A DNA stretch of 64,000 nucleotides. It comes from Bifiguratus adelaidae. Lineage: Eukaryota; Mucoromycota; Endogonomycetes; Endogonales. The notes beneath the pieces were generated by a model that was given only the letters and a program-made list of their open reading frames with translations, was not told the DNA's origin and did not search any database. Shown in pieces: positions 21,588 to 33,037 of the stretch. The stretch is from assembly GCA_002261195.1 (NCBI GenBank), contig MVBO01000025.1:94114-158113 (forward strand). Direction: 5' to 3'. Numbering within the stretch: the stretch's first letter is position 1; every line of letters starts with the position of its first letter. The position numbers were made by a program, and so were the translations under genes.

Positions 21588-22057
21588 ATGTCTTCATGGC
21601 GATCAAAAAAGGACAAGGATACACTTTTGCAGTGGACGGAGGACGACTTCGATGGTGCTTGGACCATGTGCGTCCGCACAGAGTACAGCGATGATGTGAG
21701 ATGGGCAGAATTCAAGTTACTCGTGGACGAATTTGATGCCATGATTATCTATTTCGAAGGAAGTCAGTATGCAGACCTGGGCTTGGAAGACTTATTTCAA
21801 CGCTTGCGGTCCCGTCCCTTATTCCTCGCCCTTGCGGACTCCCGCACTACGCGAGACGAGACATTTGTTTCGCTGCGCGTGATTTCGATTCCAATGCAAA
21901 GGACTCCTTAGATCCCTTTCGCAGCTTTTGCATCATTACTCACGAGCTCTGGGCACCAGTCAACAACCTTGGGACTGCCAACTCGGATTTTGAGACCTTT
22001 GAGCTTGATTGCGTAGACGGTATACAATACGGGCTTCCACCACCGACGGCAAAGTAG
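21588..22057 (+). pseudogene. Frameshifted copy 2 of the unknown gene
   Basis: Starts MSSWRSKKDKDTLLQW and contains CVRTEYSDDVRWAEFKLLVD, MIIYFEGSQYADLGLEDLF and LADSRTTRDETFV. The frame then ends early at 21911. A shift by one base near 21865 continues the match to copy 1: ARDFDSNAKDSLDPFRSF, THELWAPVNNLG, ending at a TAG at 22057. The one-base difference could be a real lesion or a sequencing error. About 155 residues in all. The family is unknown to me; no domain, signal peptide or membrane helix is visible. Confidence 0.6.
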
Positions 22058-22544
22058 CTTCCCGGAGAGTGTGACTACATCCTTTGTTCGTGTCTTAATG
22101 TGTTACACATGCTATAAAGACACCCACCTTCTACACTTACTTGCTAAAACGGCTTTTCTGGCTTCCTCTAAGTTCTTGTCGAAGAATATTCCGTTTGACA
22201 GCTGGAAAGAAAAGAAGTATGCGATGTATGGCAGACGATTGTGGATTGGCAAGCGAATATTACTCTGCCCCGCTTGCGCTCAAGCTACGCCTGGTTGTCT
22301 TGCACTTGCTTGTAAAGCAATGACACGGCGTCAAGCAATGTGTAGATATTAAGGCAAGCGAAGCGAATCCTGATCATATTGACGAAAGAAGCATACAGCA
22401 TGTCTGCTCACGGTACCGACTTGGGGGTTCACTAGACGCTCGGAGCATGTGCCTACTGAGTTATTGCGTGACGCCGTATTAGACCGCGACACTTCTTCAC
22501 TGATCAGTTCTTTTTGCCGAAGGGCCAGTTTACGAGCCGGCAGC
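22058..22544. other. Intergenic
   Basis: No gene recognised. The open frame entering from 22449 is the 5' extension of the methyltransferase frame, and its sequence is not conserved-looking. Confidence 0.45.
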
Positions 22545-23503
22545 ATGCTGCGACATAACAGCCTTGGCCGCACAGTCTGGCAGTCTACACTACGCATCCC
22601 TCACATTCACTATGCGCATCGCGTTGCTGCCCGCAAGTCAGGTGAGGGAGACAGCAACGTCGAGTCAAACGATCTATACGAACGTTACCTTACCTCTGTG
22701 ACGTCGCCTACGCCTCCTATGCTCTCCAAACTCTCTCAGTTCACGGAGCAAAAGAGCAGGCGAAGCCATCAAATGGTGCACCCGTCTCAAGGTCGTCTGC
22801 TCTATCACCTTGTCCGTCTACAACAACCGCGCCGAATCTTGGAGATTGGCTGTTATACTGGATATTCAGCGATCTGGATGGCACTTGGACTGGGAGAGCA
22901 AGCTCTTTTAAAAGGCGAGCCACGGATATGGACTTGCGAAGTGGATGCAGATGCTGCTAGCATCGCCCAGGGAGCCTTCAAAGAGAATGGAATACAAGAC
23001 TTGATTGTCTTGAAACACGGCCCGGCAATTGAAAGGTAAGGCCGGGAATGTGACTTGTCGACACACTCACTTTTTGCAAAGCCTGCGTCAATTTCCGGTG
23101 GGCATGTCTGGTATACAGTTCGACTTTGTTTTTCTTGGTAAGTCCCCTCACGTTTGAATGAGCATGCCATTGACGCAACGTAGATGCTGACAAGTCCAAC
23201 TACATCACATACTACTACACCATCATGAATCGAAACCTCCTTAGTCAACATGGAGTGATTATCGCAGATAACGGTAAGCAGGGTTGGCGGCAATTCACCA
23301 CCCACAACCCACATTAAGGGCACCGTGTAGTTCTCTTTCGCGATGAAGTCTATCTAGACGAGCCCCCAGGAGCGACATCCAGGCATATGCGCGCGTTTAA
23401 TGAACATGTCGCCAATGATCCACGCGTGGAGCAAGTCGTGTTGCCCCTATTCGATGGCATATCAATCATTCAACGAAAGCAGAAGCTGCGATGCCCTCTA
23501 TGA
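22545..23503 (+). CDS. Class I SAM-dependent O-methyltransferase (CCoAOMT-like)
   Basis: Exons 22545-23035, 23082-23137, 23184-23273 and 23331-23503 give about 269 residues. The family 3 methyltransferase fold is clear: motif I RILEIGCYTGYSAIWMALGL, motif II region RIWTCEVDADAASIAQ, and the metal/catalytic run FDFVFLDADKSNYITYY followed by HGVIIADNVLF. These resemble catechol/caffeoyl-CoA O-methyltransferases and fungal Omt1-type enzymes that need a divalent metal (D of FLDADK, DN of ADN). The first ~30 residues are basic with Ser and Arg and no acids, so a mitochondrial presequence is possible. The substrate is unknown. An alternative start at 22449 would add 32 residues. Confidence 0.9.
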
Positions 23504-23660
23504 CAATGCTTACGACGCAGAGCCGTAGACAAAACCTCTTCTTCATTATCAAATAATACAGTCATCTATCACATTTCCACACGGCCTATTGTACATGATG
23601 ACAAGTCTCTTTGGTATGCTGAATAAAAGTCTATCCTGCAAAGTACCTGTCTTGCGTTCC

Positions 23661-25127
23661 TCAATCAAGATCCTCTGGGAAGGTCCCCGGTAGTGTTTCC
23701 TCTCGCGGTTGACTTGCAGAGTTCGCGGTTGTACTCGTTCCGCTACTGCCTTGGTTTTGAGCTGAATTTGCGGCATTAAAAGGAGAGGTGCTGGCATTAG
23801 CACTATTTGAGCCGTCCTTGTCGTCGTGACCTGCCTTTTGCACTAAAGAATATCGGCTACCGAGAGATATTTAGCACCAGACTCGATAAGCGCTTTAAGA
23901 ATATTTACCAGACAGGACAGGTACCATTCACCTTCAGCCAAGGTTTTATGCACTCCTCGTGAAATTCGTGGTGACACGGCAATTGCGTTGTTTTGTCATC
24001 CAGCAAGAACTCATCTTTGCAAATCGCACATTCTGGGGACCGATCTAAGCTTCGCAGTCAGCCGTCTTGTAGAACATGCACGATTTGGCACTCACCTAGA
24101 TCCGCTTGTGTTATTGTCCGACCAGGTAAATGCTCGATGGTTTCCTCAGATGCCGGTGGTGGTGCGTTTTCCCTGTTTGTCAAGAGTTGAGGAATTACGA
24201 AATCAACAATGCCCCCCCCCGCGGTGGCTACATACTGGTTATATTGCTCCATCATACGTGAGACTATATTGTCGAGAGCAGCCTGACTACCAACATAATC
24301 ACCAAGGTTCATATTCGGGTGTGGCGCTAGACCGAGCAGCTGGAAGAATGCCTCTAGTGGATGCCGTCCCTGCTGCTCGCCACTGGAGGTGTTATCAGAG
24401 CCAACATGTTCGGCTTCGTCCACGTTGTTCGATGCTCCGCCACTGTTGGAACAAACATAAATGTTAACGTAACCCTTGAAGTGACATGTTGATGCATATA
24501 TTCACCTGCTATCCCCAGTATTCCCCCATGTTCGACGAAAGACATAAGGTCTACCGCCAGCGCCTATGGTAGAGAACTCAAATGTGACCCCACCCCCGCC
24601 GCTAAAGGCCCCACCGAAAGGACTAGAAGCTCGGTTGAAGGGAAACGCGCCAGGATTCCGCGTATTGTCGTTTCCACCTGATTCGGTAGAAATATTTGTG
24701 TTTGCATCTCCTTGTGGAGGACCTGCTCCGGAATCTGTCGAGAAACCTCCATCCTCCTGTTCTCCTGGTTGTCGAAAACTGGCGTCCATACGACCGCCCA
24801 AGAGTTGCTGTAGAAAGAGTTGTACCAAGTCTTGGTTTCGGGTGATTCGGCCCGGATGTGAGAAAGGAAGGTCGCTCAGCCTCTCGTTGTCATACTCCTC
24901 CGCCAAAAGCTCAAACTCGTTGGCGTCTGAGCCTTCAATCTAACATGAACGAGATCCTTTTAGAGTCGCTGCGCATTTTAGGCCAACATTGAACTCACCT
25001 CTTCCACGAACTGCCCGTGACACATAGGACACGTGGGCTCCGGCGCCATAAGTGCGGCTACTTCGGCCTCGCATTGATGGCACCAGTATGCAGGTTGAGC
25101 CCGGGGCGTTGGACTCCCTTCTGACAT
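23661..25127 (-). CDS. RNF115/RNF126-type RING-H2 ubiquitin ligase
   Basis: Starts MSEGSPTPRAQP at 25127. The N-terminal BCA2-type zinc finger reads YWCHQCEAEV..PTCPMCHGQFVEE. Low-complexity acidic and Gly-rich stretches follow, then a second conserved block around PLEAFFQLLGLAPHPNMN, then the RING-H2: [36 protein letters not shown]. All eight zinc ligands are seen once the intron inside the last CPVC is removed. The tail is Ser/Asn-rich. Members of this family take mislocalised or cytosolic hydrophobic proteins to the proteasome with E2s of the Ubc4/5 type. About five introns; those in the central low-complexity part are only roughly placed. Confidence 0.92.
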
Positions 25128-26204
25128 GTTGGAAGAGAAGTAGGGCGGAAAACGTTGCTGGCAATGATATCAAGTGCGTAGGTCACGTGACTATAACCAG
25201 AAAGCATTGTGTTTCGACCTAGCTTAGGTTGACCTTTGTTCCCTGCATCATCATACTATATTGGCTTTTAAGTGGCAACGACATGAGTGAAGTTCTCCTA
25301 CTTGATCGGTCAATTGGAGGCAATCTGTAGCCAAGCCAAAGCGACCGTGGCAAGACCTTTCGGAACTGACCGTCTTAGGTCTGCCAGCCTCTCTGCGATC
25401 TCTGTCTTCCTATGACGGCGCCTGGCACTCAAATTGCGGTTATCATTGTCGGTTTGTACGTTTCCTCCTGCTCTACGGCAAACACGCTACGTCTACGCAA
25501 GTAGTGAAAGTCTGTCAGCTGGTTCTAGGTCAATGCGAACAACCGACCTCAAGTGGCCGCGGTGGAAGCGCCTAAAACAGTCATTACGCCTGCCTTCCAG
25601 ACAAGGCGTTATTGAAATTCCATTTGTCAGACTCAATATGGGCTCGACAATCAAGCTTATGGCTTTTGCTCGCTAACGGGACTGGAGTACCGAGCCTGCT
25701 TATGCTGATTCTTCAAGCGCAAGAGTCGTTTCCGGAACTCGATGGCGGCTTTCGTACTTCACTCAGCTATCAATTAAGCTACCTTAAGGGTCTTTGTAAT
25801 CCCCTCTTGAACTTGCCATGCTAGAACCGGCCTTGGTTGCGATATTTCATTCCAATTTAGACTGTCTTGTCATGTGAGGCAGCTTTCTTCGTAGCAGCAT
25901 GAGATGAATCTCACCGACCGAATCCGACGTTGAGACGATTCAAAACATATTAGCAATATTGGACGAGGTGTAGGCAAAGAATGCTCACCATCTCATCAGT
26001 GATTAGATGCCTGAATACCTTGACGCTTCTCGGCAATTGGATCGAGGCATCGACCTCCTAGAGTTAAAGAGGTCTTACTGTAATATTGTAGCTGAAGGTC
26101 TGACTCTGAAAATTCGCTTAAAGATTTCGTCAGGTACAATATCCGTCATTGAGCAGAGCTGGGATCACAAAGAAAAGGAGAACCAACGCTTCTCATATGA
26201 AATG
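25128..26204. other. Intergenic, no secure gene
   Basis: A frame from 25412 begins MTAPGTQIAVIIVG, like the dinucleotide-binding start of a flavoprotein, but it stops quickly and no downstream exon restores a family motif. It may be a dead fragment. Otherwise nothing is seen before the footprint island begins. Confidence 0.4.
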
Positions 26205-27461
26205 TACTGTACTGTACATGTTTCTCATCCCGCTAACAAAATGTTATAGTAACTACATGCGTGTAACTCATATTTGGCCATGACAGCGAGAAGACCGTAA
26301 ATTGTGATTAAAAGCCTCTAGTAAAATGATAGTGACAATCCGTTGTGTCTAAAAGGCCCTTGATACTGTGTTGCGGTCGCAAGAAATAAGAATGATAATG
26401 TAGTACAGTGTTGAACGCTACTGTACTGTATACAGTAGAATGATATGGAATTGATGGAACTCTTTCGGTTACATTAAATTGTTGCTTGATATCGTCTTCC
26501 CTACAGTATTCTACGACTCGCAACTACGGGTTATTTGCGCAATTTGCTCAGTTTGATTGAGGTCGAGAAAATCGTTTACAGTCTTACAGTATTGTACAAT
26601 GGTACAGTATCACAAACTATGAGTTTACTACTGTATTTATAGAACTGTACTGTACCTCTGCAATCCAAACTTAAGGTAATATATACTGTACAGTACAGTC
26701 ACATCTCTCAACAGATGGTTCACACTGTACTGTGCTGATTGATTACTGTAGCGCAATGGGAAACACACAGTATGTACTCTGTCCTACAGTACGGTACCTT
26801 CTGTTTGCCTTGCCGAAGTTTCAGACTCCTTGACAAGGAAGGATCACTTTTTCTACTGTACAGTATATTCTGCGGTAGCCTGGTTATAGTCCATTACAGT
26901 ACTGTACACCAGATTAATGAACTTTTCTATTTTCTTGACCGTTCAGATTCGTGGCATCTGAGTGAGATGTGGTCATCTTTCATCTCAAGTCTCCGGACAG
27001 ACGTCTCACCTACAGCACTGTACCTCAGGATGGCCTCAGATCTCAGCTGAATGATTAATCCATTTCCTTTCCAATTCTAGCTTACTGTACAGTATCTCAG
27101 TTGAGATACCATGAGCTGTCGAGAGATTTCGGCGCAGCTATTACAGTCACACTAACAACTAAGATAGCTTGCAGCAGTTGCTTGTTGCTCCATTCCCAAC
27201 ATAAAATCATTAAATTTCGCTCTTTACAATAAAAATTCCAGTTACTGTAGAAGGTACAGTAGAGTTAAACGTTTTGATCGTTGGAAATACAGTACCGTAC
27301 TGTACTGTAGGTTTGGATAAATTTATCCTCTGCTATTCGTGTAGCTGCTGTTACTGTATCTATGGAACCCGTTACGGTATTAACTTCGCATTATCCATAC
27401 CGACACTCTGTAGGAAGGTCTACATCGTCAATACGCTTGAGGGTAAGCAACTGCACATGTA

Positions 27462-29074
27462 CAGTGGCAGTCAATAGCGTCCCAAGAATTGCCTATTTTG
27501 ACTTTGACGCGTAATTGCGTAACACCCGAAGCAAGTGGGGATTCCAAACTTCTATCAGCCATACATGTGTCCTTTGGCTATCATCTGCCTGAGTTTCAGC
27601 TTCTTAGCCCTTCTGGTGCCGTCACAATCAATGCTAGAAGGCCATAAATTCCTTGGGACAGTTTTGTCCCTGCGCGTCGGACAAATTTGGGAAGGCAAGA
27701 ACTCCTTGTACACATACCATTGGCCAATGGCGTGCCTAGTGTAACATTTAGAGGGTACGCGCTATGTATATAAGCTTCAAAATCCCCAGAAGCCCCCCCA
27801 ACTGTCGCTCCTGCAGCCAGTTTTGTTCAAACAATGGGTCTCAGCAACGCCAAGGCAAACAACATCAAAATGCTCCACCAGAAAGGCTATTCTGTCCGCA
27901 AAATCGCATCCGAGACCGGTATTTCAAAGTCTACGGTACATCGGTATACCTCAAGCCTGCCTGATGGGCCGCCAATGAACGTCGGTGGGCGTCCAAAGGC
28001 CCTCGGCACCCGCGAAATTAACACCATACGCAAGCTGATCTGCAGCGGTGAACACGATAATGCGGCGGCAGTTTCTCGGTGCCTCGAGTCAGATTACCAC
28101 CTGGCTGTCAGCCCAGCTACAGTTCGTCGGGCGCTGCGGTCAATTGGGCTCGTTTCAGCCATCAAAAAGAAGAAGCCTCTGCTCAGCAAGTAGCACCGAC
28201 AAGACCGCTTAGACTTAACCGATCGGCATTGCGACTGGACTGTGAAGGATTTCAAGTCCATCTTGTGGTCGGACGAGACCAAAATCAACTTTTGGGGTAG
28301 CGATGGCCGGCATTATGTATGGAAAGAGCCGGGAGAAAGCCTCAGTGATCGACTTGTTCAGCCTACGCTCAAACGCAACGGAGGACATATCATGATCTGG
28401 GGCTCGTTTATGTTCCACGGCAGGGGCGATCGCGTTCACATCGAGAACACTATGAACGACCAAGTCTATTCTGTGATCCTGAAGGAGAATGTGCCTCAGT
28501 CTTTACGGTATCTCCGTCGAAATGTCTCGGAAATCATCTTCCAGCAAGACAATGATCCCAAACATACGTCGAAATTGGCACAAGATACCATGGATGATAT
28601 GAGTTTGGACGTTCTACTGTGGCCAACGCAATCCCCAGACCTCAATCCAATCGAACATTTGTGGGACTATCTCAAGAAAAGGCTCGCCAAGTACAACACA
28701 AGGGCATCGGGTGTTAAGGAACTTTGGGACCGGATACAGGTGGAATGGAGCAATATACCTGCCGATTTGTGTGCGAAGCTAGTATCTAGCATACCTGATA
28801 GAGTCCAAGCTGTAATTGCAGCAAAGGGGGGCTACACGAAATACTAATAAATGGAGATTAAAGATTTCTGGTGGGTCGGGGACAAAAGTGTCTCAAGGAA
28901 TGGCCCGTCCTCTAGGTTTAATTGTGACGGGACAAGAAGGTCTAGAAGCTGTAAACCGAGCATATGATAGCCAAAAAACAAGGCTACATACATTAGGAAG
29001 CTTTGGATGGTTGTTGCGCAATGGCTGGTTAAAGCCAAATTAGGCAATCCTTGGGACGGTTTTGATTGCCACTG
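27462..29074 (+). mobile_element. Tc1/mariner element, complete ends, one nonsense codon
   Basis: A 1,613-base element flanked by TA target duplications (27460-27461 and 29075-29076). Its ends are CAGTGGCAGTCAA on the left and TTGATTGCCACTG on the right. The inverted repeats are long: about 210 bases with an internal repeat of the terminal CCTTGGGAC..GTTTTG motif (27650-27670, 28886-28905), the IR/DR layout of Sleeping Beauty-like elements. It encodes one transposase frame. The arms differ from each other by scattered substitutions, so the copy is not recent. Confidence 0.93.
27834..28847 (+). pseudogene. Tc1-type DD34E transposase, interrupted by one TAG
   Basis: The frame begins MGLSNAKANNIKMLHQKGYS at 27834 and runs to 28847, about 338 codons, broken only by TAG at 28191-28193 in the same frame. 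N-terminal paired-type HTH domains: KGYSVRKIASETGISKSTVH and then the second HTH around AVSPATVRRALRSIG, with GRPKAL (GRPR-like hook) between. Catalytic core: ILWSDETKINFWG (first D), IIFQQDNDPKHTS (second D), and SPDLNPIEHLWDYLK (E), with 34 residues between the second D and the E, the Tc1 spacing. The TAG is one transition from CAG (Gln). As it stands the copy should not make a full transposase. Confidence 0.93.
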
Positions 29075-29184
29075 TATAGGATTGGGCGTCAGAGTGTCCG
29101 AAAGAGGATATCTTTACAGTACAGTACTTTCTCGGTCAATTCCGTGAGTCCCAGCAGCTTTTTGCGTTCCAAAACAATAAAAGA

Positions 29185-29245
29185 TGTACAGTAGCACGCA
29201 GACCGGAGTCCCTCTTAATCAACCCTAGGGCCGTCCTACTTAATT
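29185..29245 (+). repeat. Probable 5' LTR fragment of the gypsy element
   Basis: TGTACAGTAGCACGCAGAC begins a stretch that recurs at 33632 with a shared CCCTAGG about 40 bases on. It starts with TG, as LTRs do. The full LTR length could not be set. Confidence 0.5.
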
Positions 29246-31082
29246 AACTTCATCTCTGCTCAAGAAAGAAGACCCTTTTTCTCATCCCTTCAGCCTCGCC
29301 TTCTACAGTGATAGCGTCGGGCATACGGTATCCCCCGACCTTGATTTTTACTTGCACCCTTGAACCTTAGGCCATTTGTAACCCCTTGCGTTTGCATGCA
29401 TGGTTACTTCGTATCGCTCGCAGTCACAAGACGACACTGACGCGAGACACACCAAGAACCTTTCGAAGATTTGCCCACCGAAAGACCTCAAGACATGGAC
29501 CCATCAAATATGCAAAGCGTACTTCATGCCATTCCGGAGCACTTAGAGAGAATTAATGCAAGGATCACTTCTCTGGAGATCATGAACCATAGAGACGAAC
29601 CCTAGAGCAACACCCAAGGGAGAAACACCAAAAACATTTCTGCCTCTATGAATAGCCTAAAGCTGGATAATCCACCGATTTACAGAGGGCAAAGAACTGC
29701 AGCTGCCGTTGAAAACTGGTTGTGGCAAGTGGAGACGTACGCGGATCTTTATGCCTTAGGCGACAAGCTCACCCGTCAAACTTGCAACGACACTACTGAG
29801 GGAGGAAGCGCAAACCTGGTGGAGGAACCATTTGCGAAACACGCCGGCTAGTCAACGTATTTATACCTGGGACAACATCTGCGACGGCTTGTAAGAAGAG
29901 TCCAAGCCGGCTATTAGCGAGCGAGCTATCCGCAACCGGTATATGCGACTGCAACAGACCGGCAGTTTCATCGATTATACGAACGAATCGGGAGATCTTC
30001 TGCTTCTGCTCGGTAACATGGTGTCGCAACGAGATGCGTAGATATCCCTATCTAGATGGGTTTAAGACGGCGACCCGCGACCTGCATCGAGGTCGTTGAA
30101 GACATTCGACGAGGCAAGCGTATGGCCACTAGGTTCCAAGCCGTTCTGCCAATTTCAACCGAAGCCCGCGAAGAGCGAGACCATATGGCGTAGCCATTTG
30201 TGCCCGCCTTTCGATACCATTAACGACTCTGTCGGTGGTGAAGTCCGCATGATCTTTGACAATATCAAGGTGTTGACTCCGCTTGGTCTGCAGGAGCGCC
30301 AGCGCTGTACGAATAGGTCTCTGCCTACGATGCCGCTCCCCACCGAAAACACAATCGCCGCGCCATACGACGACACCGCGCCTCAATAACATCGAGGAAT
30401 AACCCCCAGAAGAACAACCGGAGTCGGAAAACGACGATCGACAGTAGAAGTGGGAACATCTACTGTCAACAGTCAAGAAGTTCCCGAGAGCAGACACACC
30501 TCTGCGGCTTGGTCACCTTGGACAAGAAAGTACGGATACATCATCGACATTGTTCACAGTGCAGGGTTATCTCAACGGCTACTCCGCCCGCTTACTCATA
30601 GATAGCGGTGCGTCTAGTAACTTCGTTGACGAGAACTTTGTAACTAAAAGCAACGAAATGAACAAGTCTCTGAAACTTTATCCTGCAGTTGCCAAGTTGA
30701 CGGATGGCTGAGAACGCAATATCGATGGGAAGTCAAACATTACACCATTAGAGTTGCCAATTATAAGGACGAGTTATCCTTCAATATCTTCGGCCTCAGT
30801 AGCTACGATGCAATCCTCGGCAAAGCTTGGCTCAAAGGGATCACTCCCGAGATCGATTTAAGAAGACGTGATGCGATTCATACACAATAGGGAAGCAGTA
30901 GAGACACGATCAGACGAGCATCCTTCGCAATAAGTCACACCGATTCAAGTCGTCGAAGAATATGTCCAAAGTTTTGAGCTAACCGTAGGCAACCTACAGG
31001 AGGAAGGCGCCTGTTTGGGGTCTTTGTAACGCCACCAAATGTAGAGGAAGAGCTGCCTCAAACCAGTGACAGCCACCCCAAG

Positions 31083-31433
31083 ATGTCCGCCTTGCTACAA
31101 GAGTATGAGGAAACATTTCCTTCTGAATTGCCTGCGGGCTTACATCCTAGTCGGCCCAACTCCGATCATGAAATAGTGTTGGAACCAGCCACCACCCCGC
31201 AAGCGCGTTCGCCATACCAAACTTCCCTTAAGGAACTCGAAGCCTTACGTCAAGAAATCGACACAAGGTTGGCTAAAGGTTGGATCAGACCCACCTGCTC
31301 ACCGTGGGCTGCGCCCATGTTATTCGTCAAGAAGCCGAATGGGACGCTGCGCCTTCGTCATGATTGCCGAATGCTAAACAAACACAGCGTCAGAAAGCGA
31401 TATCCGTTAACTTTGATGCAAACGGCTGATTGA
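31083..31433 (+). pseudogene. Gypsy reverse transcriptase, N-terminal fragment
   Basis: Contains ELPAGLHPSRPNSDHEI, then ARSPYQTSLKELEALRQ and GWIRPTCSPWAAPMLFVKK with LRHDCRMLNK, the standard start of Ty3/gypsy RT (finger and first palm strands). It loses frame after RYPLTLMQTAD. Confidence 0.9.
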
Positions 31434-31603
31434 CCTCGTTAAAGACGCTAATTTTCTCCACGCTGGACTTACATTCTGGACATGACAAGTTCGAGTGAAA
31501 GAAAGCGATACTCTGAAGACAGCGTTCAAGACACGCTACGGGTCAAACGAATGTTTAGTAATGCCGTTTGGATTAACGAACGCCAACGACGTTTCAGGCG
31601 CTA

Positions 31604-31813
31604 TTGAATCACTTGATCCGACCTTACCTTGATCAATTTGTGGTCATATACATTGACGACATCCTGGTGTTCTCGCGAAACGACGAGGAGCGTTTGGACC
31701 ACCTACGGACAGTGTTTGAGATGCTAAAGAAGGAGAAGCTTTACGTCAAACGAAGCAAGTGTAAATTCTTTCAAAGAGGCCGTGCCATACCTGGGACGTA
31801 TTATTACTCGTGA
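31604..31813 (+). pseudogene. Gypsy reverse transcriptase, catalytic fragment
   Basis: Frame with DQFVVIYIDDILVFSRN, which includes the YIDD catalytic pair, then HLRTVFEMLKKEKLYVKRSKC and a frameshift inside KFFQRG. Belongs to the same element as the frame 170 bases upstream. Confidence 0.92.
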
Positions 31814-32706
31814 CGGCGTCAAAGTGGACGAGAACAAGGACCCAATCAATCAAAGAATGGCCGAGGCCTCGCAATGCGCACGAGATACGCTCATTCTTGG
31901 GATTGGGTAATTATTATCGCAGATTCATTTAGCTATACGCGCGAATCACCGCCCCACTTACCAATCTGGCGCGCCAAGCTGTGTCCTTCCATTCCCACAA
32001 GCTTACCGATGCGGAGACAAGGTATCCGATACACGAGAAGAATTACTAGCGATTATGTTGGCGCTGAAAGAATGGCGGTGTTACCTGCATGGATGTCAGA
32101 CGACAATCTATGCTGACCACGAGCCACTCACGTGTTCCCGACGCAGTCGACATGGAGCGACCGCGAAGCCAGGTGGCAAGAGAATTGGCAGTGTTTGACG
32201 TGACAATCCTATACCAGCCCGGCAAGCTCAACGTTGTAGCAGATGCTATCTCGCAGCGCCCAGATTGGGAAAGACGAAACGCTCAGCCGACAGAAGCGAA
32301 TGCTGACGCCCTGCAAGCCTTCACCCTATCGACAATTGACAGTAACCTGAACAGCAGATCCTTGCAGCAACACGAGAAGATGACGCATTCGGCGAGGAAT
32401 GGGAAGAATTGACGGAAGATGCAAAAAACGAGGACGGAATCAGGAAGTGTCAGGGACTACCGACGATAGGAGCCCTTATCTCCGTAACCAACGACAGAGA
32501 TCTACGCAGACAATTGCTCGGCCATCTTGGGCAGGACAAGGCGTATATCAATTGAGACGAGCCTTCACCTGGCCGAATATGCGAAGGATGTCAGAGATTT
32601 CGTTAGCGGTTGCCCCTCATGACAACGCAGCAAATCGTCGAACATTCACCCGGCCGGTCTTTTGCAACCATTGCAAATACCGAGCGCCAACAGGAGCGAG
32701 ATTGCG

Positions 32707-32829
32707 ATGGACTTTATAGTGGGACTGCCGGAAATAATCCGTGGACATGATTCGATACTGGTAGTAATCGACAGGTTGAGCAAGATGGCTCATTTGATCC
32801 CGACGAGGACGACAATTTCGGCGAAGGAA
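32707..32829 (+). pseudogene. Gypsy integrase core fragment
   Basis: MDFIVGLPEIIRGHDSILVV followed by IDRLSKMAHLIPTRTT is the first part of the rve integrase core with its catalytic D (in MDF). The match ends abruptly at about 32829 where Tc1 terminal sequence starts, so the second and third catalytic acids are missing. Confidence 0.88.
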
Positions 32830-32832
32830 CGG

Positions 32833-32891
32833 CGCAATTACGCGTGTCAAATCAAAATAGGCATTCCTTGGGACGGTTTTGACTGCCACTG
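32833..32891 (-). mobile_element. Remnant of a second Tc1 end
   Basis: Read on the minus strand this 59-base stretch repeats the left terminus of the element at 27462: CAGTGGCAGTCAA, then CGTCCCAAGGAATGCCTATTT, then CGCGTAATTGCG, next to a TA. No transposase or opposite end is attached. It truncates the gypsy integrase. Confidence 0.85.
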
Positions 32892-33005
32892 TATTGTACC
32901 CCCCTTACCGAAGACAAGCCCACGCGGTCCTTGACAAGCTTTCTGTACTGTATATCAGTTGTTCTTGGAAATGGATTCTGCCTTCCAGATCACCAAGTGT
33001 CCCTT

Positions 33006-33037
33006 TACAGTACAGTACAGTACAGTACTGTACAGTA
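33006..33037. repeat. Five-base ladder TA(CAG/CTG)TA x6
   Basis: Thirty-two bases made only of TA followed by six units, in order CAG, CAG, CAG, CAG, CTG, CAG, each closed by TA. Shorter ladders occur at 27288-27309 (four units, one CCG) and 34953-34969 (three units). Confidence 0.95.

Noticed and set aside
22071-22352. 93-residue plus-strand frame before the methyltransferase
   Set aside because: No domain, high Cys/Leu content, no promoter or splice support.
25412-25824. Flavin monooxygenase starting MTAPGTQIAVIIVG
   Set aside because: Only the first dozen residues fit; no later Rossmann or FAD motif could be joined by plausible introns.
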